DNA of 64,000 nucleotides from Chryseobacterium sp. ZHDP1 (GCF_018603435.1 NZ_CP075682.1:1054001-1118000); one strand, 5' to 3'. Shown: positions 7,608 through 16,494, counted from the stretch's first letter. The notes: a model not told the origin generated them from the sequence alone. Made by a program: numbers and translations.

Positions 7608-9336
7608 AAGAAGCCGTCTCATTTCCATGAGGCGGTTTTTTTATTAAACTTTTCAGATTGGATTTTTTGGCTGATTTTTAAAATAAAATGTGGATCTTAC
7701 GCCACTTTTTTTCTTAAATTATGTGCTAAAGCATGTAATCCGAACTCGATTTCTACTTTTTTGATGGATTTGAGCATAAATCGTTTAAAATGGTGATTGT
7801 GTTTCAGATGTGCAAACACAGGTTCCACATCGCAGCATCTTTTTTTACGTTTTTGTATTCCTTCTTCGCTTTTCAGTCGTTTTCGGGCGAGTTCTTTGTG
7901 GCGTTCCAGATTGTGATTCCGCTCTATACTGCGGTTTTCTTTGGACTGATGGCACCTGCTTCTCAACGGGCAACCACTACAGTTTTTGGCTTGGTAATGC
8001 GATTGTTTTTGTATAAAACCATTTTTCGTTTTGGTGGTACTTTCATGGGTTTTCTCCATTTTTTGTCCCATCGGACAAACGTAAAAATCCTGTTCCCGAT
8101 TGTAATGTAAATGCTCTTTGCTAAAGGTTTTGTGCTTGTTTTGATAATGCTCATCCTGTTCTTTATCAAAGGTATTGTACTTTACGAAAGCTTCTATCTT
8201 AAGTTCTTCTAACAATTGATAATTTTCTTCACTCCCGTAACCCGCATCTGCGGTGAGTGATTCTATTGCAGAGAAGACTTCTTGTCCATAACTTTCTTTA
8301 AAATTATCTAAATGCGACACTAAAGTCGTTGTATCCGTGGGATTTTGATGAAGCGTGTAATTAAGAATAAACTGATTCTCTGTAGAAATCTGCGCATTGT
8401 AAGCGGGTTTGAGCTGTCCGTTCTTCATATGATCTTCCTTCATTCTCATAAAGGTCGCATCCGTATCGGTCTTGCTGTAAGAGCCTCTTTCTTTCAAAAT
8501 TTCCTCCTGCAGCTCATACTTTTCAAGGTTTTTCTCAAAGTTGTTTTTGATATAATTCAGCTTCGCTTTTGCTTTGGTTTTTCCTTTGTCCGAAGTAGTT
8601 TTTCCGCTTAGTTTTTGATTAATATTTTCAACGGTCTGCCGGATTTTTTCTTTACTGATTTCTTTAAATTCCGGCGGCTGCGGATCTGTATCTTCATCCG
8701 AAGCGATGCTTTGGGCATAAGTCCAAAGTTCTTCAAGTTGTTGAAGCATTTTTTCTTTATTGGTTTGGATGGATTTTCCCCAAACAAAAGTATAACGGTT
8801 GGCTTGTGCTTCTATCTTTGTACCGTCCGTGTAGACTTGCTTTAAAGTAATCAATCCTTCTTCTGCCAAAAGCAAAACCACCTGGGTAAAAATATCCTTG
8901 AAAGCGGACTGCAATTTCTGACTTCTGAATCTTGCAATAGTGTTATGATCAGCAATATTCATATTGGAAAGCCACATAAAAAGAACATTTTCACGCATCG
9001 CCTTTTCTATTTTTCTTGACGAATAAATGTTTTCCATATATGCAAAAACCATCACCTTAAGCATCATTACCGGATGGTAACTCGGATTGCCTTCTTTACG
9101 GTAAGCGCTTAATAATTTGGAAATATTAATCTTCTCTAAGACATCATTGACGATGCGGACAGGATGTTCCGATGAAATTAAATCCTCAAAAGTATGAGGA
9201 AACAAAACCAACTGATTTTGATTGTAATGCCTAAATCCCATATATGTTATTGATTACCAAATAAATATACAAAACAACAGTCAATCTTACAAATGTTTTA
9301 ATCAAAGAAACCGCCTCAGTTGTGAGACGGCTTCTT
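7608..9336 (-). mobile_element. IS1182-family insertion sequence, copy A
   Basis: A complete 1729-bp element with one transposase gene. Both ends begin with AAGAAGCCGTCTCA as terminal inverted repeats, and each terminus continues into a hairpin (GCCGTCTCA with TGAGGCGG) followed by a T run. It matches the second copy at 32925-34653 in length and ends, in the opposite orientation. No direct target repeat was found in the flanks (ATAATG on the left, TGGGTT on the right). The element cuts a small lipoprotein gene on its right side. Confidence 0.9.
7697..9241 (-). CDS. IS1182-family transposase (copy A)
   Basis: A 514-residue DDE transposase. An N-terminal DUF772-type domain (about 15-110: RIVNDVLEKINI, PVMMLKVMVFAYM, HNTIARFR) is followed by the catalytic region: first Asp in VYTDGTKIEA, second Asp in LTADAGYG, Glu in CCDVEPVFAHLKHNH, with a CPLRSRC cysteine motif before the last part. 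The translation is identical to that of the copy at 33020-34564, so both should be functional and recently moved. The ATG at 9241 follows the AT-rich left terminus. Confidence 0.93.
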   Translation of the reverse strand: MGFRHYNQNQLVLFPHTFEDLISSEHPVRIVNDVLEKINISKLLSAYRKEGNPSYHPVMMLKVMVFAYMENIYSSRKIEKAMRENVLFMWLSNMNIADHNTIARFRSQKLQSAFKDIFTQVVLLLAEEGLITLKQVYTDGTKIEAQANRYTFVWGKSIQTNKEKMLQQLEELWTYAQSIASDEDTDPQPPEFKEISKEKIRQTVENINQKLSGKTTSDKGKTKAKAKLNYIKNNFEKNLEKYELQEEILKERGSYSKTDTDATFMRMKEDHMKNGQLKPAYNAQISTENQFILNYTLHQNPTDTTTLVSHLDNFKESYGQEVFSAIESLTADAGYGSEENYQLLEELKIEAFVKYNTFDKEQDEHYQNKHKTFSKEHLHYNREQDFYVCPMGQKMEKTHESTTKTKNGFIQKQSHYQAKNCSGCPLRSRCHQSKENRSIERNHNLERHKELARKRLKSEEGIQKRKKRCCDVEPVFAHLKHNHHFKRFMLKSIKKVEIEFGLHALAHNLRKKVA

Positions 9337-9503
9337 TGGGTTACAACAGCAGAATCGGATTCTGTATAGTGCTTATTTAAAATTTTATTTTCGGCATTGG
9401 TTTCTGTGTTTTCTTTGGGATCGTCCTGATCCGGATCGCATCTGCAGGACAGGGAAACAAAACCGCAAAAAATTCCCAATAGTATGGTGGCAATTGATTT
9501 CAT
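9231..9503 (-). pseudogene. Small lipoprotein gene truncated by IS1182 copy A
   Basis: The frame starts with a lipoprotein signal (MKSIATILLGIFCGFVSLSC, Cys at about residue 20) followed by an acidic Asp/Asn/Glu-rich stretch. The host part ends around 9337, at the IS terminus; the last ~35 codons are read from the IS end and overlap the transposase start, so they are not the original C-terminus. The original 3' part is not recognisable left of the element at 7607. The short product could still be made, so this is either a disrupted gene or an altered small lipoprotein. Confidence 0.6.
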
Positions 9504-9515
9504 AAAAGTTTCAGT

Positions 9516-10322
9516 TTAATTGTTTTTATTTTCGCTTGAAGGTTTTTGCATTTCCGACATTCTGTGAGCCGCCATTTGATCTGTTGTTATATTCGTCATG
9601 GCAACAGAGGGTTTATTTTTCAATCCTGAAATTACTTTGTCTTCTCCTTTCATTAAAGCATTAAACCCATCCATTGCTACGTCTTCGGGTGAGGCAAGAT
9701 TATCGGGATCATCCAGAATTTTACTTTCGTTCATATCTGCTTTGTTGAAAAAATCTGTATCAGTAGGTCCCGGCAAAAGTGCTGTTACGGTAATCCCCGA
9801 ATCTTTCAGCTCTTCTCTGATGGCTTCAGACCAAGATAAAACAAAGGCTTTTGTACCATGATATACAGAATGCCAAGGTCCGGGAGCTTTACTCGCGATG
9901 GAAGCAAGATTCAAAATTCTTCCTGAACCTTTCTGTAAACGATCTTTTAAGAATAATTTGGTTAAAATAATTACGGAGACAATATTCAGATTGATGATAT
10001 CTACTTCACGATGAATATCGGTTTCATGAAATTTTCCGTACACTCCCTGTCCTGCGTCATTTACAAGAATTTCAGGACTTATTCCGTTCAGCTTCAGTTC
10101 AGAATACAGAGAATATGCATCTTCCTGATTAAAAAGGTTTTTAGCTATGGTGATTACATTTACTCCAAAGCTTTTCAGTTCTGCGGCTTTCTTTTTCAGC
10201 TCGTCATAATTTCGGGCAACAATTACGAGATCGTAGCCGTTTTTGGCGAAAATTTTTGCCAGTTCGTAACCGATTCCGCTGGTTGCGCCGGTTATTAAGG
10301 CATATTGGTTTTTCATATTCAT
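9516..10322 (-). CDS. SDR family NAD(P)-dependent oxidoreductase
   Basis: A 268-residue short-chain dehydrogenase. Cofactor loop TGATSGIGYE (about 11-20), NDAG in the NNAG position (VNDAGQG), Ser in LASIAS and the catalytic Y-x3-K in SVYHGTKAFV, then PGPTDTDFF. It belongs to the DltE/YqjQ-like group that acts on unknown small substrates; residues after ~230 are a hydrophilic tail. It follows the zinc dehydrogenase gene by 30 bp on the same strand and is probably cotranscribed with it. The operator-like palindrome at 11610 may therefore control both genes. Confidence 0.85.
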   Translation of the reverse strand: MNMKNQYALITGATSGIGYELAKIFAKNGYDLVIVARNYDELKKKAAELKSFGVNVITIAKNLFNQEDAYSLYSELKLNGISPEILVNDAGQGVYGKFHETDIHREVDIINLNIVSVIILTKLFLKDRLQKGSGRILNLASIASKAPGPWHSVYHGTKAFVLSWSEAIREELKDSGITVTALLPGPTDTDFFNKADMNESKILDDPDNLASPEDVAMDGFNALMKGEDKVISGLKNKPSVAMTNITTDQMAAHRMSEMQKPSSENKNN

Positions 10323-10352
10323 TTTAAGTGATTTAAAGATTGATGATTTTAA

Positions 10353-11519
10353 TTATTTCCATGGATCAAGAACCACTTTTACACAGCCGTCTTCTTTTTT
10401 ATCGAAAATTTCGTAGCCTTTGGCAACTTCGGTAAGAGACAGACGGTGCGTAATGATATCATCAAGAACAACCCGACCGCTCTGAACATGATCCATAAGA
10501 TCATCAATAATCGCATGAACGTTACACTGTCCTGCCTTTATTGTAATTCCTTTATCGAAAATCTGTCCTAATTTGAAATTATCGTAGTTCACGGGATAAA
10601 CTCCTAAAACAGAAACAATTCCTCCTCTTCTTACGGCACTCATACAAGCTTCAAGCACTTTAACAGAACCTTTTTCAAGATTTAAAACCGCTTTGGCTCT
10701 GTCCAGTAAATTTCTGTCGGGCTCAAATCCTACTGCATCAATGCAGACATCCGCACCTCGTCCTTCCGTCATATCTCTGATCTGCCGGATGACATCTCTT
10801 CCGTCTTCCCAGAGAATTGTATCGCAGCCTGTAATGTTTTTAATCTGATCTAAACGGTATTGCTGGGTATCTATAACGATCACTTTTCTGGCGTTGTGCA
10901 GGATGGCACTTTTTGCAGACATGGAGCCTACAGGACCTGCACCGAAAATCGCCACCGTTTCTCCTCCTTTCAGTTCTCCCCAAAGTACTCCGGTGTAACC
11001 TGTAGGAAAAATGTCCGTAAGGAATAAAACCTGTTCATCGCTTAAGTTTTCAGGAACTTTTCTCGGTCCCACATGAGCGTAAGGAACTCTCACGTACTGC
11101 GCCTGTCCGCCGTCGTATCCTCCGTAAAGATCTGAGTATCCGAAAAGCGCTCCTCCTTTTTCCGTAACAATTCCTCCTTCCGGACCGTAATGTTCGGGAT
11201 TGCTGTGTTCGCAGGCGGTGGGAAGATCGTGCTGACAAAAAAAGCAGCTTCCGCAGGAGATAGGAAACGGAACGACCACTCTGTCTCCTACTCTTAAACT
11301 GGTAATGTTTTTTCCGACTTCTTCTACAATTCCCATAAACTCGTGCCCCATAACCATGGGTCTTGCCTGAGGAATACCTCCCGAATACATATGAAGATCG
11401 CTTCCGCAGATCGCTGTGGAAGTTACTCTTAAAATAATGTCGTTCTGGTCTTTGATAATAGGATCATCCACTGTATCGCAGGTGATATTTCCCGGCGAAT
11501 GAATAACTGCTGCTTTCAT
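10353..11519 (-). CDS. Zinc-dependent alcohol dehydrogenase, formaldehyde dehydrogenase-like
   Basis: A 388-residue MDR-superfamily enzyme. Catalytic zinc ligands are seen in AICGSDLHMYSG (Cys) and GHEFMG (His-Glu); the structural zinc set is CGSCFFCQHDLPTAC. The Rossmann motif AIFGAGPVGSMSA binds NAD. Length and the long insertions resemble the glutathione-independent formaldehyde dehydrogenase/threonine-dehydrogenase-like group, which oxidises alcohols or aldehydes in the cytoplasm. Exact substrate unknown. It is the first gene of a probable two-gene operon with the SDR gene and has a perfect TTATGA-N6-TCATAA palindrome 91-108 bp upstream, linking it to the Crp/Fnr-rich region. Confidence 0.85.
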   Translation of the reverse strand: MKAAVIHSPGNITCDTVDDPIIKDQNDIILRVTSTAICGSDLHMYSGGIPQARPMVMGHEFMGIVEEVGKNITSLRVGDRVVVPFPISCGSCFFCQHDLPTACEHSNPEHYGPEGGIVTEKGGALFGYSDLYGGYDGGQAQYVRVPYAHVGPRKVPENLSDEQVLFLTDIFPTGYTGVLWGELKGGETVAIFGAGPVGSMSAKSAILHNARKVIVIDTQQYRLDQIKNITGCDTILWEDGRDVIRQIRDMTEGRGADVCIDAVGFEPDRNLLDRAKAVLNLEKGSVKVLEACMSAVRRGGIVSVLGVYPVNYDNFKLGQIFDKGITIKAGQCNVHAIIDDLMDHVQSGRVVLDDIITHRLSLTEVAKGYEIFDKKEDGCVKVVLDPWK

Positions 11520-11609
11520 ATTTTACTATTTTAGGTTTGGTGTGTAATTAATCTGAAGGAATTTTAAATCCTTTCATTCCCAAATATACCTTGTATCCGG
11601 TGCTGCAGT

Positions 11610-11627
11610 TTATGACCTGTGTCATAA
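11610..11627. promoter_or_regulatory. Crp/Fnr-type palindrome upstream of zinc dehydrogenase
   Basis: TTATGACCTGTGTCATAA is a perfect TTATGA-N6-TCATAA palindrome, 91-108 bp upstream of the dehydrogenase start. It is the fifth member of the motif set in the window. Confidence 0.6.
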
Positions 11628-11903
11628 TATTATTTCCTGAAAAGCACTAATAAAATAATACTTGCTCAGTATCAGTAATTTAACCTAAAATAAATGGTAA
11701 GATCGGAATTAATCGAATCATGATATGGCTGTAAAACAGTGATCTTTCTTTACTTGTAATATAATTTATCAAACTTGTGTGAAATTAACAAATGATAATT
11801 CGGGTAATTTAGATTTTACTTTCCTTTGTTATATAAAGATACACAATAAGGAAAATTTGATTAACCTATTAAAACCCAAATGAAATAGAGATCTTATTTC
11901 GAG
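11628..11903. other. Gap without a recognisable gene
   Basis: Together with the operator and the hairpin at 11904 this belongs to a 449-bp gap (11520-11968) between two leftward genes. It is AT-rich. I see no coding frame. A short rightward transcript ending at the 11904 hairpin is possible but unsupported beyond that hairpin. Confidence 0.4.
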
Positions 11904-11936
11904 AAAGACAGATATTGAATTTTATCTGTCTTTTAT
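11904..11936. terminator. Strong hairpin, direction uncertain
   Basis: AAAGACAGATA and TATCTGTCTTT form an 11-bp stem with an eight-base loop. On the plus strand it is followed by TATTTG; on the minus strand only by the T run inside the stem. It lies 33 bp beyond the stop of the leftward Crp/Fnr gene, so it probably terminates that gene. Confidence 0.6.
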
Positions 11937-11968
11937 TTGTATTACCTCTGAAGAGATTCCGGTCTGCT

Positions 11969-12568
11969 TTATTTTTCGGATCTTCTCTGAATTCTTTTTT
12001 TAATCCTGCTTAATGATACGGGCGTAATTCCTAAAAGTGAGGAGATATATTTTGCCGGAACCCGACTGATAATTTCCGGATATTCTTTAGAAAATTTAAT
12101 GTACCGTTCTTCAGCAGTGAAAAAGATGAAATCTTCCTGCCGTATGATATATTCTGCGATTAAATTCATCATAAAATCGAAAGCTACAGACAGCATCCTT
12201 TCATTGGAATAAACGTAAGACTGAAGTTCGGAGAGCTCAAACCGGTAGAAAATGCAGTCTTCCAGACATTCGAAGTACAATCTGCTTTCCAGATTACGGA
12301 TCAAAGCGTAATAATCTCCGAAATGGTCTCCTTCGAGTCTTATGAAAATGGTTTTTTCAAGCTCATTTTTGCCTGAAACATAATACGTCCGTACAATACC
12401 TTTTTTAATAAAGTAAAAGTATTGGCAAACATCCCCCGGCTCTATGAAGATAGCACCGGCGGTATAAGTTTCAACGGCTATTTTTCCCGGATAATGATAG
12501 ACATCATCGTAAGAAATACTTTTTATTTTGTCCGCCATAGCTTCTGCTATTTCCTTTTTATCGTGCAT
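11969..12568 (-). CDS. Crp/Fnr family transcriptional regulator, second subgroup (copy 3)
   Basis: A 199-residue Crp/Fnr-type protein with a beta-barrel sensor (about 35-120: GAIFIEPGDVCQYFYFIKKG) and a C-terminal HTH. The recognition region is AKYISSLLGITPVSLSRIKK (about 172-191), unlike the RVETV type of copies 1, 2 and 5. With the gene at 13540 it forms a second subgroup (shared FIKKGxVR, YFGD/HFGDY, EERYxKxxKExPEI). Effector and targets unknown. It stands alone, leftward. Confidence 0.85.
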   Translation of the reverse strand: MHDKKEIAEAMADKIKSISYDDVYHYPGKIAVETYTAGAIFIEPGDVCQYFYFIKKGIVRTYYVSGKNELEKTIFIRLEGDHFGDYYALIRNLESRLYFECLEDCIFYRFELSELQSYVYSNERMLSVAFDFMMNLIAEYIIRQEDFIFFTAEERYIKFSKEYPEIISRVPAKYISSLLGITPVSLSRIKKRIQRRSEK

Positions 12569-12639
12569 TGATCATAATTTTACGGTAACACTTTGTTTTG
12601 AGGGACGAATAAAAAATGGGTAATAAATTCATGGAATCA

Positions 12640-12849
12640 TTAAACGATGATTTCTTTTTGCAGTGCCCGATTTTTATCGGGAATTCCGAAATTAAGCTGA
12701 TTCAGAAGTTCCGTATCTTTGTAAAACAGATTCTTTTTTTTCATGATAATTCCTCTAACCTCTTTCTTTTCAAAGCATTTCTTTTCTAAAAGATCTGCAT
12801 AAAATCTATGGCAATCGGGAGTTTTTATCTTTTGTATTTTTTTATTCAT
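12640..12849 (-). CDS. Small hypothetical protein
   Basis: A 69-residue basic protein starting at the ATG at 12849 (MNKKIQKIKTPDCHRFYADL). The open frame continues upstream to 13083, but that part overlaps the receiver gene and looks like a shadow frame, so the inner start is chosen. The C-terminal part (KKKNLFYKDTELLNQLNFGI) is hydrophilic with no recognised domain. It lies about 140 bp downstream of the receiver gene on the same strand. Whether it is expressed is uncertain. Confidence 0.4.
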   Translation of the reverse strand: MNKKIQKIKTPDCHRFYADLLEKKCFEKKEVRGIIMKKKNLFYKDTELLNQLNFGIPDKNRALQKEIIV

Positions 12850-12988
12850 TGATGAAGAGTGGTTGTAGGAATTCTGTAATCTTCTGTTATTTGTTTCACT
12901 GAACACAGTAAAAATAATTTTCCTATGTGTGTATGTCTTTAAGAGAATCCATAAAGCAAATAGGAATTTCTGAGATTCTAAAAGTGTG

Positions 12989-13369
12989 TTAACAGTTGTC
13001 TGAAGCTCTCCTGTGCGCAAGAGAAAACAGGGTAGAATACAAATCATCAAGCCCGAAAGGCTTACCAATAAAACAGTCTGCACCCGCTTCGAATGCTTCC
13101 TTTCTTTTGAGGCTGTCTATCGAAACCGCTATAACGGGTAGTTTTTTAAGCGTCTGCTGTTCACGGATTTTTTTGATAATCCCGAATCCCGACAATGAGT
13201 TCAGCATATCTACAATAACAATATCCGGAGCGAATTGCTCTATCTGTTTTACAGCATCTTTATTTTTATCCTGAGACTGAACCACGTAGTTTTCCTGCTC
13301 AAGTATATCCTGCAACACTTTAAAAGTTGCATAATTATCATCGAAAATCATAATTTTATTCTTATTCAT
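12989..13369 (-). CDS. Stand-alone response regulator receiver protein
   Basis: A 126-residue CheY-like receiver with no output domain. The acidic pair Asp10-Asp11 (IFDDN), phospho-acceptor Asp54 (IVIVDML), a Ser83 in the Thr/Ser position and Lys103 in GKPF are all present, so phosphorylation is likely. No histidine kinase is nearby; a kinase elsewhere or acetyl phosphate would be the donor. Such single-domain receivers act in phosphorelays or by protein binding. It lies between two leftward Crp/Fnr genes. Confidence 0.85.
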   Translation of the reverse strand: MNKNKIMIFDDNYATFKVLQDILEQENYVVQSQDKNKDAVKQIEQFAPDIVIVDMLNSLSGFGIIKKIREQQTLKKLPVIAVSIDSLKRKEAFEAGADCFIGKPFGLDDLYSTLFSLAHRRASDNC

Positions 13370-13539
13370 CGTGTTCGGAAATAAAACAATTCAATTTTAT
13401 ATTTTATAGCAAATAATAAAGTGAAACTGAAAAAAAATAGTTTTTTAAACGTTATATTTCTCACAGCAAAGAAAAAATATTATTTCGGGAAGAAAATTAA
13501 CTTATGTTAATTCCAATCAGATAAATTCTTTGGATGAAA

Positions 13540-14133
13540 TCAGTTTTTAGGATACAGCCTTCTTTTTATTCTGCTCAACGATGCGGGAGCCACTCCCAAA
13601 AGAGAGGCAATATGCTTTTCCGGTATGCGCTTCATAATTTCAGGATTTTCTTTTGCGTATTTAAGGTATCTTTCTTCGGGGTTTAAAAAAATAAAATCTT
13701 CGTTACGGGAAAGATGCTCTCCCAGTAAAAACAGGGTATAATGTAAACTGAACTTCATCAACCCTGAATTCTGCCGAAGGTATTCCTTTACATCATCAAA
13801 ATTAAACTTATAAAGGATACAGTCTTCTTCGCATCCATAATAAAGTCTTGCCGAAGAATTTAATATTAATGAGCAGTAATCGCCAAAAAAATAGTTTTCC
13901 ATCCTTATGTATACCGTTTTTTCCATATTTTTTTCATCACTAAAGTAATATGCTCTCACCATTCCTTTTTTAATGAAATATAAAGACTTTACCTTATCTC
14001 CGGGATAAATTAATAAGCTGCCGTTTTTATGATGTTCTATTTTTACTCTGCCTTTATAATTCAGAATATCAGTATCCTGCATACCCGGAATTATCTTTCC
14101 CAATGTTTCCGCAATATTGTCTAAAGTACCCAT
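13540..14133 (-). CDS. Crp/Fnr family transcriptional regulator, second subgroup (copy 4)
   Basis: A 197-residue paralog of the gene at 11969. The beta barrel (about 33-120: GSLLIYPGDKVKSLYFIKKG) is followed by a long dimer helix and the HTH EKHIASLLGVAPASLSRIKR (about 171-190). Ligand unknown. It may be the nearest regulator for the sugar dehydrogenase lipoprotein or the receivers next to it, but no operator is evident in front of those genes. Confidence 0.85.
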   Translation of the reverse strand: MGTLDNIAETLGKIIPGMQDTDILNYKGRVKIEHHKNGSLLIYPGDKVKSLYFIKKGMVRAYYFSDEKNMEKTVYIRMENYFFGDYCSLILNSSARLYYGCEEDCILYKFNFDDVKEYLRQNSGLMKFSLHYTLFLLGEHLSRNEDFIFLNPEERYLKYAKENPEIMKRIPEKHIASLLGVAPASLSRIKRRLYPKN

Positions 14134-14281
14134 GGCATTTAAAAAATTTCTTCTTTGAATATAACAATATTTAGCGTTTTATTTTAATAATTATTCAAAA
14201 TATTATCGTTTAATTAGAGAGAAATGCATAATTAAATACATAATCCTGTGAAATTAAATATTATACAAAATTTATTTAACC

Positions 14282-14307
14282 AAAAAAAACAGCCCTTCCG
14301 GACTGTT
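14282..14307 (-). terminator. Rho-independent terminator
   Basis: Read leftward, AACAGTCC pairs with GGGCTGTT (one G-T pair), followed by a run of T. It is 23 bp after the stop of the sugar dehydrogenase gene. Confidence 0.75.
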
Positions 14308-14329
14308 CCATATAATTTTTAAGATGATG

Positions 14330-15640
14330 TTATTTACCGGCGCGGGAAACTCTCCAGACAATCCCTCCTACATCATCTGCCACCAAAAGAGAACCATCTG
14401 CGATCTGAAGGACTCCGACAGGTCTTCCGTACACATCACCTTTTGCTTCGTCTGCTATAAATCCTGTAAGAAAAGGCTGATAAGAAGCTGCCGGTTTACC
14501 ATTGGCAAAAGGAACAAATGCAACCTGATATCCTACTAAAGAAGATCTGTTCCAAGATCCGTGCTGTCCGATAAATGCTCCGTTTTTGTATTTTTCGGGA
14601 AACTGCGAACCTGTATAAAATGTTAAACCTAAAGAGGCAGTATGACTTCCCAAAGAAACGTCCGGAACAATTGTTTTCTGTACAAGATCCGATCTTTCTC
14701 CTTTTCTTCTCGGATCTTCATTTTTACCGAAATAGGAATATGGCCAGCCATAAAAAGCATTCTGTTTTACACTGGTAAGATAATCCGGAACTAAGTCATC
14801 GCCTAATTCATCTCTTTCATTTACTACAGTCCAGAGTTCTCCGGTTACGGGATTCCAGCTCATTCCGACAGGGTTTCTGAGACCAGCTGCATAGATGTTC
14901 TCCCCGCTTCCGTCGGGATTTACTTCCAAGATATTCGCTCTTCTCACCTCTTTATCCATCCCGTTTTCTCCTACATTACTTCCCGAACCTACGGAAATAT
15001 AGATTTTAGATTGATCCTTATTGGCGATCAGGTTTCTCGTCCAGTGATTGTTATATCCACCCGCAGGAAGATTTACAATCTTTTTCCCCGGTTTTGTAAT
15101 CTTCGTATCTCCCAATTTGTAAGGATAAACCCATAAACCATCGGTATTTGCCACATAAAACTGATCTTTAATAATCAACATTCCGTAAGGCTGATTAAGA
15201 TTGGCTAAAAATACGCTGGAAGATTCAGGAATTCCGTCTTTATTGGCATCACGATAGAGAATGATTCTGTTGGCAGATTTTCCTCCTACTTCAGCATCAC
15301 TTTTTCCACTAATGTCATTTTTAATTTTCTCCGAAACAGTACGTTCAGAATTGGATAAAACCACAAAAACATCTCCGTTTTCAGCCTGAATCATATTTCT
15401 GGGGCTTTTAATGTTTTCTGCAAATCTGGCTACGGTAAATCCTTCCGGAGCCACAGGCATTTTTCCTTTTGCCCAGCCCAGAACATTGCTGAATTTTGTT
15501 TTACTGTTTTTTTCATCCGGTGCAGGAAGCTTCAGAGTATCTGTTTTGGTGACTGCAGTATCGCTTCCTGTTTTATCATTTTTATTCTCTTTACAGCTCA
15601 ACATCAGTAAAGCTAACACTGGTAGAATGTAGTTTTTCAT
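14330..15640 (-). CDS. PQQ-dependent sugar dehydrogenase-like lipoprotein
   Basis: A 436-residue predicted lipoprotein (lipobox LMLSC, Cys at about 16) with a six-bladed beta-propeller of the soluble glucose/sorbosone dehydrogenase type. Typical motifs are SPRNMIQAENGDVFV, YRDANKDGIPE, a VGSGSNVGENG segment, AAGLRNPVGMSWNP and AFIGQHGSWNRS. The family oxidises sugars or aldoses at the outer face of the membrane using PQQ, passing electrons to quinone or cytochrome; whether this copy binds PQQ is not proven. It is transcribed alone and divergently from a receiver gene. Confidence 0.83.
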   Translation of the reverse strand: MKNYILPVLALLMLSCKENKNDKTGSDTAVTKTDTLKLPAPDEKNSKTKFSNVLGWAKGKMPVAPEGFTVARFAENIKSPRNMIQAENGDVFVVLSNSERTVSEKIKNDISGKSDAEVGGKSANRIILYRDANKDGIPESSSVFLANLNQPYGMLIIKDQFYVANTDGLWVYPYKLGDTKITKPGKKIVNLPAGGYNNHWTRNLIANKDQSKIYISVGSGSNVGENGMDKEVRRANILEVNPDGSGENIYAAGLRNPVGMSWNPVTGELWTVVNERDELGDDLVPDYLTSVKQNAFYGWPYSYFGKNEDPRRKGERSDLVQKTIVPDVSLGSHTASLGLTFYTGSQFPEKYKNGAFIGQHGSWNRSSLVGYQVAFVPFANGKPAASYQPFLTGFIADEAKGDVYGRPVGVLQIADGSLLVADDVGGIVWRVSRAGK

Positions 15641-15817
15641 ATATTATAAGTTGTGATTTTGTTTCTGAGAGATTACAAAAAGTATTCCTTTAAGAAAAAG
15701 GCTATTATTCGTGAATATCATTAAGAGGTATTATTTAAATGAAGTAAAAATCAGATATAAATTACAATGATTTTAATATTTATTTAAGATTGGCTTTGTT
15801 TTTGCCACGAAACGGAT

Positions 15818-16189
15818 ATGAAGACAATTTTTATCGTTGAAGATGAGACAGGCATCAGAGATGCATTACAGCTACTCCTGTCATTTGAGAATTATGATGT
15901 ACGCTCTTTTGCCACTGCGGAAGCGTTTAATAACAGAGACCACTCTGTAATTCCTGATATTTTTATCATGGACGTAAAATTACCGGACGGTCTGGGTACG
16001 GATCTGTGCAACCAGATTAAAGAAGATCCTGCAACAGCTCAAATTCCTGTCATGATTATCAGCGCTCATGCAAAAGCAGCCCATGTGGTAAATTCCTGCA
16101 AAGCAGATGTTTTCATCCCTAAACCTTTTGACATTGATGATGTGATCGTAAAAATTGAAAATCTGGTAAAAGAACCTAATCTTCAGTAA
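15818..16189 (+). CDS. Stand-alone response regulator receiver protein
   Basis: A 123-residue CheY-like receiver. Acidic pocket Glu8-Asp9, phospho-acceptor Asp52 (FIMDVKLPDG), Ser82 (IISAHA) and Lys102 (IPKPF) are all in place. There is no output domain and no kinase nearby. It is monocistronic, ending at a strong terminator 24 bp past its stop. It is clearly diverged from the receiver at 12989, so the two are not a recent duplication. Confidence 0.87.
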   Translation: MKTIFIVEDETGIRDALQLLLSFENYDVRSFATAEAFNNRDHSVIPDIFIMDVKLPDGLGTDLCNQIKEDPATAQIPVMIISAHAKAAHVVNSCKADVFIPKPFDIDDVIVKIENLVKEPNLQ

Positions 16190-16212
16190 TTATCACCCAC
16201 AATCCATACAAG

Positions 16213-16242
16213 ATCCTCCCATTCGATTTGGAGGATTTTTTT
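16213..16242 (+). terminator. Rho-independent terminator
   Basis: ATCCTCC pairs with GGAGGAT around a ten-base loop, followed by six or more T. Confidence 0.8.
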
Positions 16243-16494
16243 AATTCCTGATATTAAAATTTTCAGCAGGCGGTTGAAAAAATTTAACATTTAAATAATG
16301 TTAAAACCTGACAAGTTTGAAAATAAAGGACTTGTAATATCCACTATTTTTTAATTTCGGACAATTTACTGTCGGTAAAAATTTATTTCCATCGATTATT
16401 TTTAACAGATTTTATGTTCAATAACTCAACAAAAAGCCATTAATTTTAAATAAGTTAAAACACTTTAGATTATTTATTTATGATTTTAATTTAG
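16243..16494. other. Leader region of gcvP without recognised elements
   Basis: The gap between the receiver terminator and gcvP is AT-rich. I looked for tandem glycine-riboswitch-like structures and saw none. Confidence 0.4.

Noticed and set aside
7790..8845. Antisense open frames within the transposase gene
   Set aside because: They occur identically in both IS copies and have no protein-like composition; shadows of the transposase.
12850..13083. Upstream extension of the small hypothetical gene at 12640
   Set aside because: It overlaps the receiver gene by about 95 bp on the same strand in another frame and looks like a shadow; the inner ATG at 12849 is better.
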